Assembly (NCBI GenBank): GCA_002878315.1
Contig: PNIW01000047.1
Location: 1 to 50,347 of the forward strand
Direction: 5' to 3'
From: Mesoaciditoga sp.
GTDB taxonomy: Bacteria; Thermotogota; Thermotogae; Mesoaciditogales; Mesoaciditogaceae
DNA length: 50,347 nucleotides
A model generated the notes under the pieces. The model made no database searches and was not told the origin of the DNA. It was given only the letters and a program-made list of their open reading frames with translations. Below, one piece after another: positions 44,728-50,347 of the stretch; position 1 is the first letter of the stretch; each line of letters opens with the position of its first letter. The position numbers were made by a program, and so were the translations under genes.

Positions 44728-45993
44728 ATGGAAAATGGGAGTGGTGGAAGTCTTTTTGCAGATGCCCTCAAACAGTTTGATAGGGCAGCGGATTTGATGA
44801 ATCTCGATGACGGAATGAGGCAGGTGTTAAAAAGTCACAAAAGGGAGATAACAGTTAATTTTCCTGTCAAAATGGATGACGGTTCTATACGTGTTTTCAC
44901 CGGCTATCGTTTCCAGCATAATATAGCGCGCGGGCCTGCCAAGGGCGGAATAAGATACCACCAAAATGTCAACGCCGATGAAATTAAAACTCTTTCTTTC
45001 CTTATGACGTGGAAATGCGCTATAGCCGGAATTCCTTACGGAGGAGCAAAGGGTGGAGTAAAAGTGAATCCGAATGAACTTTCAGAGGGAGAACTCGAAA
45101 GGCTTTCAAGAAGATTCTTTTCCGAAATCGCTCCTTTTATTGGCACCGAGACAGACATACCTGCTCCGGATGTTAATACAAATGCTAAAATAATGGCATG
45201 GTACATGGATACTTACTCTATGAATATCGGGAGATCCGAACTTGGTATTGTAACTGGAAAACCGGTCGAACTCGGAGGCTCTCTTGGCAGAAATGAAGCA
45301 ACTGGCCGTGGTGTCGCCATAGTTACCGATGAAGCGTGCAAATACTTTCTTACCGGCGGAGGAGTAAAAGGCAGAACGGTCGCGATTCAAGGCTTTGGAA
45401 ATGTGGGAAGTTACACGTCGTTAATACTCGGAAATGAATATGGAGCAAAAGTGGTTGCCATAAGCGATATAACGGGAGCCTATTACAATCCCGAAGGCAT
45501 AAATGTTCAGGAAGCCTTTGATTACGTTACCACTCACAAAGATTTGAAGGGATTTAACGGTGGAAAGATCATATCGAATGACGAATTACTCGCGCTCAAC
45601 GTTGAAATACTCGTTCCTGCCGCTCTCGAAAGGGCTATAACCGAGAAAAACGCGGACAAAGTAAGGGCCAAATTAGTCATAGAGGCGGCAAATAATCCTG
45701 TGACTCCGGAGGCAGATGAGATTTTGCGAAAGAAAGGCATAAAGATAATTCCCGATTTTCTTACCAATTCTGGAGGCGTTGTCGTCTCTTACTTCGAATG
45801 GGTTCAGGGACTTTATTCCTATTTCTGGGATCTCGAGGACGTAAGAAAGGCCCTTACAAAGGTTATGAAAAATTCATTTGCAGATATCATAAAGACCATG
45901 GAGCAATATAAGACTGATATGAGAACAGGCGCTTATATACTCGCAATAAGCAAGGTTGCGAATGCAACGAAATTACGCGGTATATATCCATAA
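44728..45993 (+). CDS. gdhA: glutamate dehydrogenase
   Basis: Reversibly deaminates glutamate to 2-oxoglutarate with NAD(P). The 421 residues are of the hexameric class: GPAKGGIRYH, catalytic-lysine region YGGAKGGVKVNP, PAPDVNTNAKIMAWYMDTYS, Rossmann motif IQGFGNVGSYT and EAANNPVTPEAD. Coenzyme preference is not assignable by eye. It is monocistronic, with a strong ribosome binding site and a terminator directly after. Its role fits amino acid fermentation alongside the ornithine genes. Confidence 0.96.
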   Translation: MENGSGGSLFADALKQFDRAADLMNLDDGMRQVLKSHKREITVNFPVKMDDGSIRVFTGYRFQHNIARGPAKGGIRYHQNVNADEIKTLSFLMTWKCAIAGIPYGGAKGGVKVNPNELSEGELERLSRRFFSEIAPFIGTETDIPAPDVNTNAKIMAWYMDTYSMNIGRSELGIVTGKPVELGGSLGRNEATGRGVAIVTDEACKYFLTGGGVKGRTVAIQGFGNVGSYTSLILGNEYGAKVVAISDITGAYYNPEGINVQEAFDYVTTHKDLKGFNGGKIISNDELLALNVEILVPAALERAITEKNADKVRAKLVIEAANNPVTPEADEILRKKGIKIIPDFLTNSGGVVVSYFEWVQGLYSYFWDLEDVRKALTKVMKNSFADIIKTMEQYKTDMRTGAYILAISKVANATKLRGIYP

Positions 45994-46008
45994 AGATAAA
46001 TTCGATCT

Positions 46009-46037
46009 AAAAAGCCGCATATTCGTGCGGCTTTTTT
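46009..46037 (+). terminator. terminator of gdhA
   Basis: AAAAAGCCGCA (46009-46019) pairs with TGCGGCTTTTT around a six-base loop (46020-46025), ending in six T residues (46032-46037). It lies 16 bases after the gdhA stop. Confidence 0.92.
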
Positions 46038-46058
46038 CATTTATTTTTGTTTCTGTTT

Positions 46059-46067
46059 TGGTATAAT
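46059..46067 (+). promoter_or_regulatory. extended -10 promoter of the ODP-chemoreceptor operon
   Basis: TGGTATAAT is a perfect -10 (46062-46067) with TGn, placed between the gdhA terminator and the ribosome binding site GGGGGTG of the next gene. No good -35. Confidence 0.6.
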
Positions 46068-46097
46068 ATTTTTAAGTTCATCATTGGGGGTGTGCTA

Positions 46098-46871
46098 ATG
46101 AGTGATACCGTAAAGACAACCGCGATATACGAAAGTGAAAATCATAAATTTTTCTTTCTCGGATGGGAAGAGAAGGAAGAAGGAGGAGTTGTCCAGACAA
46201 ATCAGTACTTTGTTATCGATGAAAATGAAGGGACACTTCTCGATCCAGGGGGCGTTCACGTTTTTCCCCGCGTCCTTGCGAATGTTTCCGAAATTTTAGA
46301 TATAGCCAAGATAAAACATATATTCTTTTCACACCAGGATCCCGACGTTTCATCCGGAGTTTCTCTCTGGCTTTTTGCTGCTCAGAATGCGAAGGTGCAC
46401 ATATCCGGCCTCTGGACAAGATTCTTGCCGCACTTCGGTGTTTACAATCTTTCGAGAATAGAACCTATTCCGGACAAAGGAGGAGAGATAAGACTTCCTT
46501 CTGGAAAATCATTCATCCTTATCCCAGCCCATTTTCTCCATTCACCCGGGCAATTCAATCTTTACGATCCCGTCTCGAAGATACTCTTTTCCGGAGATAT
46601 AGGCGCTGCTGTCTTTCCGGAAGGAAAAAGATATCCATTCGTCGAAGATTTTGAGGAGCACAAAAAATTCATGGAAGGTTTCCATAAAAGGTATATGGCC
46701 TCCGGTCAATTTTGCAAAAAGTGGGTTGAGACAGTTAGAAAATACGACGTTCAAATAATAGCTCCCCAGCACGGGGCGATATTTAGAGGAGAAAATGTGA
46801 AGAAATTTTTAGACTGGCTTTATAATCTCAAGTGTGGAAGCGATTTTATAGACGAACTCTATGGCAGGTGA
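46098..46871 (+). CDS. metallo-beta-lactamase-fold di-iron protein, oxygen-binding (ODP-like)
   Basis: Stand-alone di-iron domain like that of flavodiiron proteins but with no flavodoxin part. Likely iron ligands are His79, Asp81 and Asp83 (HQDPD), His148 (FLHSPGQ), Asp167 (FSGDIG) and His225 (PQHG). The spacing matches the FprA set almost exactly, with Asp for the usual Glu at 81. Without FMN it cannot reduce oxygen efficiently and is more likely a sensor. I use ATG 46098 with GGGGGTG upstream, giving 257 residues; 17 upstream codons overlap the promoter. It is coupled to a soluble chemoreceptor, as described for the Treponema denticola ODP. Confidence 0.85.
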   Translation: MSDTVKTTAIYESENHKFFFLGWEEKEEGGVVQTNQYFVIDENEGTLLDPGGVHVFPRVLANVSEILDIAKIKHIFFSHQDPDVSSGVSLWLFAAQNAKVHISGLWTRFLPHFGVYNLSRIEPIPDKGGEIRLPSGKSFILIPAHFLHSPGQFNLYDPVSKILFSGDIGAAVFPEGKRYPFVEDFEEHKKFMEGFHKRYMASGQFCKKWVETVRKYDVQIIAPQHGAIFRGENVKKFLDWLYNLKCGSDFIDELYGR

Positions 46872-46876
46872 GAAAA

Positions 46877-47791
46877 GTGGCTTTCTTTAAAAAAGCAGAG
46901 AAAGAGGTAATCGAGCAGAAAAAAGAAGAAGTTAAAGATAATAAAGATTTAGAGATCGAGAATCTGAAAAGTTCTGTAAGAAAAACTGCTGTAGGACTTT
47001 ATCATGAGAATATAATTTCATCCTTTACCTCCAATCTTGACGAGGTAATAGGAAGAAGAGTCAAAAATGTCCAAGATTCGGTCGAAGAGTCAACTGATTC
47101 GATTCAAAAGACCATCAAAATAATAGATGAAATTTTTGATATGGTAAGAAAAATGGATGAAATGGCAAAATCAAATCTCGATCAGATAATAGAAAGCAAC
47201 AAAAATGTCAGAACTCAGTTGCAGGAGGCCGGTACAAGCCTCGATGCCCTTGATAAAGACATAGTCGAGACGATAAATGCCACAACGCAGTCTCTTTCAG
47301 AGTTTTCGAAAATATCCAAAATGGCCGATGCCATACTCGATATAGCGCATGAAACTTCGATACTTTCGCTCAACGCGAGCATCGAAGCTGCAAGAGCCGG
47401 GGAGGCAGGGAAAGGATTTGCCGTCGTTGCCACAGAAATACAAAATCTTTCTGCAGAAACAGACAGAACTTCTAAAGAGATATCAAAACTTGTGACAGAT
47501 CTTTCTCAGAAGGTAGAACTTTCTATGAAAAGCATCCAAAAGATGACTATTTTCAAAGCACTTAAATCCTCTCTCGACAATATAATGAAGGTACTAAATG
47601 AGAATGAAAGATTCATAATGAACGTAAGGTCGAGAACGGGTGAGATAGCAAATGCAGTGGACAAAGGAATGGGAGAACTCGAAGACACAAAGGCAAGAAT
47701 AGAGGAATTGTTGAAGATCGTCATAACCGTAAGAGACGTCATAGATAATGTTTTAAAAGTCCAGCAACTTCTAAAGGAGATTCAAATCTGA
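46877..47791 (+). CDS. soluble methyl-accepting chemotaxis protein
   Basis: Chemoreceptor of about 304 residues without any membrane helix. The signalling tip is clear: [39 protein letters not shown], at roughly residues 158-196. Heptad coiled coils lie on both sides. The N-terminus is only a short Lys/Glu-rich helix, with no PAS, Cache or other sensor, so it must sense through a partner, probably the ODP-like protein encoded just before it. The start is GTG 46877 (GGTGAG upstream) or GTG 46868, overlapping the upstream stop. Confidence 0.9.
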   Translation: MAFFKKAEKEVIEQKKEEVKDNKDLEIENLKSSVRKTAVGLYHENIISSFTSNLDEVIGRRVKNVQDSVEESTDSIQKTIKIIDEIFDMVRKMDEMAKSNLDQIIESNKNVRTQLQEAGTSLDALDKDIVETINATTQSLSEFSKISKMADAILDIAHETSILSLNASIEAARAGEAGKGFAVVATEIQNLSAETDRTSKEISKLVTDLSQKVELSMKSIQKMTIFKALKSSLDNIMKVLNENERFIMNVRSRTGEIANAVDKGMGELEDTKARIEELLKIVITVRDVIDNVLKVQQLLKEIQI

Positions 47792-47794
47792 TAA

Positions 47795-49042
47795 ATGTTA
47801 ACTCCCTCTCAAAAGCAACATGCAAGGTTTATCTCTATCGTTGAAGGCACTTTTGCAACGGTATGGGGTGCTTTTACCGGCGGTTTCGGTGGAAATTCAT
47901 ATTTAGTTGGTTTCTTCCTCTGGCTTGGCGCAAGTCCATTTGTTATGTCAATTTATTCTGCATTCATACCTCTTGCAAGCGTTATTCAGCCATTTTCGTT
48001 GATGTTTGCGCGCAAATTCACGAGTAAGAAAAGATTCATACTCTCTTTAGTTTTGATCTCAAGGCCGATCTTTTTTTTGATCGCTCTTACTTATTTTTTA
48101 CCCCAAGGCATGAAAATATGGGTAGCCCTTTTGATCTTCTTTTTCATCGAAGTTTTGAACTCCGTCGTCGGATCTCCGTGGCAAACATGGATGTCTGAAT
48201 TAGTCGATCCATCAATAAGGGGAAGATACTTTGGAATAAGAAACTTTATAACAGGGCTTGTTGCCATCCCATCTTTGCTTATCGCAGGTTATTTACTTGA
48301 TGCCCTCGGAAGGGGATTTTTAGCCTTTTTCGTTCTCTTTTTGGTAGGATCTATTTTCGGAGTTTTAGACTGGTATTCACTTAAACTTCAAGACGAGGAG
48401 CCAGAACACAATGTACCCATGATAAATCCTTCTGCCATTTTTGAAGTTCTTAAAATTCAATCTCCTTACCGATCTTACCTTATAACCCTGTCATTGTGGA
48501 TCTTCACGATGAATCTTGCTGGTCCTTACGCGACCGTTTTGATGATAGACGTTTTTAAATACAATTATGCAATCCTTGGAATACTGACCGTAGTTTCTAC
48601 AGTCGCAGCCACTATTTTTCAACCGATATGGGGAAGACTAGGAGACAGATACGGGAATTTCAGAATACTCAAATTGACCCTCACTGTTCAAACTCTTTTG
48701 ACATTTGGATGGGTATTCGCGATTCCGTCCATGTATTACATGATTCCATTCCAAATGGTAATAGGCATAATAGCAATGGCCGGGACAGGCCTTATTTCAT
48801 TCAATTTTCTGATGGAAATAGTTCCAAATTTTGGAAAGACCGAGGCCTTTTCAATATACGCAAGCGTGACAAATCTCGCTTCATTTGCGGGCAATCTAAT
48901 ATCTGGTCTTTTGTTTCTCGCTTTCGCATCTTTTAAATTCAATACGAATCTATTTGTAATTGACGCTTACAGGGTTGTCTTTTTAATAGCGGCAATCTCT
49001 TCTTTGTGGACGCTTTACCTTGTTTTGAAGATTAAGAGGTAG
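47795..49042 (+). CDS. major facilitator superfamily transporter
   Basis: Twelve predicted membrane helices over 415 residues, with a cytoplasmic central loop (about 195-212, LKLQDEEPEHNVPM). The segment SPWQTWMSELVDPSIRGRYFGIRNF and WGRLGDRYGNF are MFS loop motifs. The substrate cannot be told. It begins three bases after the chemoreceptor stop and so is probably in the same operon. Its 3' end overlaps convergent fliI by 11 bases. Confidence 0.88.
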   Translation: MLTPSQKQHARFISIVEGTFATVWGAFTGGFGGNSYLVGFFLWLGASPFVMSIYSAFIPLASVIQPFSLMFARKFTSKKRFILSLVLISRPIFFLIALTYFLPQGMKIWVALLIFFFIEVLNSVVGSPWQTWMSELVDPSIRGRYFGIRNFITGLVAIPSLLIAGYLLDALGRGFLAFFVLFLVGSIFGVLDWYSLKLQDEEPEHNVPMINPSAIFEVLKIQSPYRSYLITLSLWIFTMNLAGPYATVLMIDVFKYNYAILGILTVVSTVAATIFQPIWGRLGDRYGNFRILKLTLTVQTLLTFGWVFAIPSMYYMIPFQMVIGIIAMAGTGLISFNFLMEIVPNFGKTEAFSIYASVTNLASFAGNLISGLLFLAFASFKFNTNLFVIDAYRVVFLIAAISSLWTLYLVLKIKR

Positions 49043-50339
49043 AATCAACTATTTCTTTGATCTTCCTTTGGACCTCTTCAAAGTCTGGCTTTTCTTCCAC
49101 CGATTGCTTAAGAAATGATTCAATTTTATCCTGAAACTTTATTGATCTGTCTATCTTCGGATCTGTACCGATCTTGTATGCCCCAACGCTTATCATGTCT
49201 TTGACAGAAGCATAAGTTGACATCAGATCTCTTGCAATTCCTGTGTAACGGATGAGATCTTTGTCTGCGACATAAGGCATAACCCTGCTTATACTCTTCA
49301 GAACATCTATTGCGGGATAATGATTTGCATTTGCTAATTCTCTCGAAAGCACTATATGTCCGTCTAAAATTCCGCGTGCCGTGTCACTCACCGGTTCATT
49401 TAAATCGTCTCCCTCGACAAGGACGGTGTATATTCCGGTTATGGATCCCCTGTCAGAATTACCTGCCCTTTCGAGAATTTTCGGAAAGATCGCAAAAACA
49501 CTCGGAGGATAACCTCTTGTGGTCGGCGGTTCACCGATCGCAAGTCCGACTTCCCTTTGTGCAAGCGCAAATCTTGTTAATGAGTCTACCATCAACAAAA
49601 CATCTTTTCCCATGTCTCTAAAATATTCTGCTATCGCTGTGGCCGTGAAGATAGCCTTAACCCTCACAAGTGCGGGTTTATCACTTGTTGCAACCACGAC
49701 AACGGATCTCGAAATCGCATCGCCAAGATCTCTTTCTATGAATTCTCTTACCTCTCTGCCCCGTTCTCCAACCAAACATATCACGTTAACGTCAGAAATG
49801 CAATTTCTCGCTATCATGCCCATTAAAGTAGATTTACCAACACCGCTACCGGAAAAGATGCCTATCCTTTGGCCCTTTCCGATGGTCAAAAACGCATCTA
49901 TTGCTCTTATACCGACGGGAAAAGGTTCATTTATCATCTTCCTTTTTATTGGATTTGGAGGAGGAGAATTGAGGGGATAACGCTTGTAGGCAGCGAGAGG
50001 TCTATCGTCTATTGGGTTTCCCAGACCGTCTATTATTCTACCCAACATAACTTCACCGACCGGAACAAAGAGTTTATCCCCGCTTCCGGTAATGGTGCTG
50101 CCGACCGTAAGACCTTCTAAATCGCTAAGAGGCATCAATATTATCTTGTTTTCCTTGAATCCAACAACCTCTGCCAGAACTTTTTGACCATTTGCTTCTA
50201 TCTCGCAAAGTTCTCCCATAGAAACATTGGGGCCTATCGATTCTATTGTCAATCCAACGACCTTATCAATCCGCCCCATCACTTTCCAGAGGGATCCGTT
50301 TTCAATTTCTTTTTTTACAGATTCAAATATCTCTTTCAT
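49032..50339 (-). CDS. fliI: flagellar export ATPase FliI
   Basis: ATPase of the flagellar type III export apparatus at the cytoplasmic base of the flagellum. Walker A is GIFSGSGVGKSTLMGMIARN; CLVGERGREVREF, MVDSLTRFALAQREVGLA and GEPPTTRGYPPSVFAIFPKILER follow, the last being diagnostic of FliI/YscN. At 435 residues it is complete. The start ATG at 50339 lies 8 bases from the window edge, so flagellar genes such as fliH probably continue beyond it. It ends by overlapping the MFS gene. Confidence 0.96.
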   Translation of the reverse strand: MKEIFESVKKEIENGSLWKVMGRIDKVVGLTIESIGPNVSMGELCEIEANGQKVLAEVVGFKENKIILMPLSDLEGLTVGSTITGSGDKLFVPVGEVMLGRIIDGLGNPIDDRPLAAYKRYPLNSPPPNPIKRKMINEPFPVGIRAIDAFLTIGKGQRIGIFSGSGVGKSTLMGMIARNCISDVNVICLVGERGREVREFIERDLGDAISRSVVVVATSDKPALVRVKAIFTATAIAEYFRDMGKDVLLMVDSLTRFALAQREVGLAIGEPPTTRGYPPSVFAIFPKILERAGNSDRGSITGIYTVLVEGDDLNEPVSDTARGILDGHIVLSRELANANHYPAIDVLKSISRVMPYVADKDLIRYTGIARDLMSTYASVKDMISVGAYKIGTDPKIDRSIKFQDKIESFLKQSVEEKPDFEEVQRKIKEIVDSTS

Positions 50340-50347
50340 AATAAGCG

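Overview
This window is AT-rich bacterial chromosome, densely packed with genes and mostly transcribed rightward. The gene set points to Thermotogota: an LptF/G-type permease fused to LptA/LptD-like domains, a shikimate kinase/3-dehydroquinate synthase (AroKB) fusion, a DAHP synthase with an N-terminal ferredoxin-like regulatory domain, oxidative ornithine degradation, flagellar and type IV pilus ATPases, and a soluble chemoreceptor. A deep, possibly mesophilic or moderately thermophilic lineage is possible. The phylum assignment is an inference from gene content; no rRNA gene is present. I see no tRNA, rRNA, CRISPR array, insertion sequence or prophage.

Layout. 1-531 is non-coding, with small repeats followed by the pst promoter. 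532-5572 is phosphate uptake (pstSCAB, then phoU), with an oppositely oriented pilT between them. The pst transcript appears to end at a hairpin inside the 3' end of pilT. 5569-16170 is an envelope and cell-cycle block: the LptF/G-LptA-LptD fusion, dnaB, tmk, ftsA, ftsZ, a PilB/GspE ATPase and a membrane-anchored beta-rich protein. 16184-21429 is ord-ortA-ortB-oraS-oraE, converting D-ornithine to alanine and acetyl-CoA. It is followed by an HD-GYP protein, a peroxiredoxin, an amidohydrolase and recN (to 25617).

25723-37264 is a continuous aromatic amino acid block: trpDCFBAEG, then aroF-aroA-aroC-aroKB. Each operon is preceded by its own promoter, a short leader peptide rich in the relevant codons (Trp-Trp-Trp for trp; Tyr-Trp-Tyr-Tyr plus Phe for aro), and mutually exclusive antiterminator and terminator hairpins. 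Both therefore look like ribosome-mediated transcription attenuators. This is the clearest regulatory discovery in the window.

37322-40396 encodes a large lipoprotein with fibronectin III and leucine-rich repeats. It is followed by two leftward membrane-protein genes. 41973-44567 is sat-sulfotransferase-cysC, a self-contained PAPS synthesis and sulfate transfer cassette. 44728-45993 is glutamate dehydrogenase with a strong terminator. 46098-49042 is an operon of an oxygen-binding di-iron (ODP-like) protein, a membrane-less chemoreceptor and an MFS transporter, a likely oxygen/iron-sensing chemotaxis module. The window ends in leftward fliI.

Several starts were moved downstream of the longest reading frame because a ribosome binding site or stop/start overlap supports the shorter form (ftsA, ortB, oraE, sat, the ODP-like gene, the chemoreceptor and both leftward membrane proteins).
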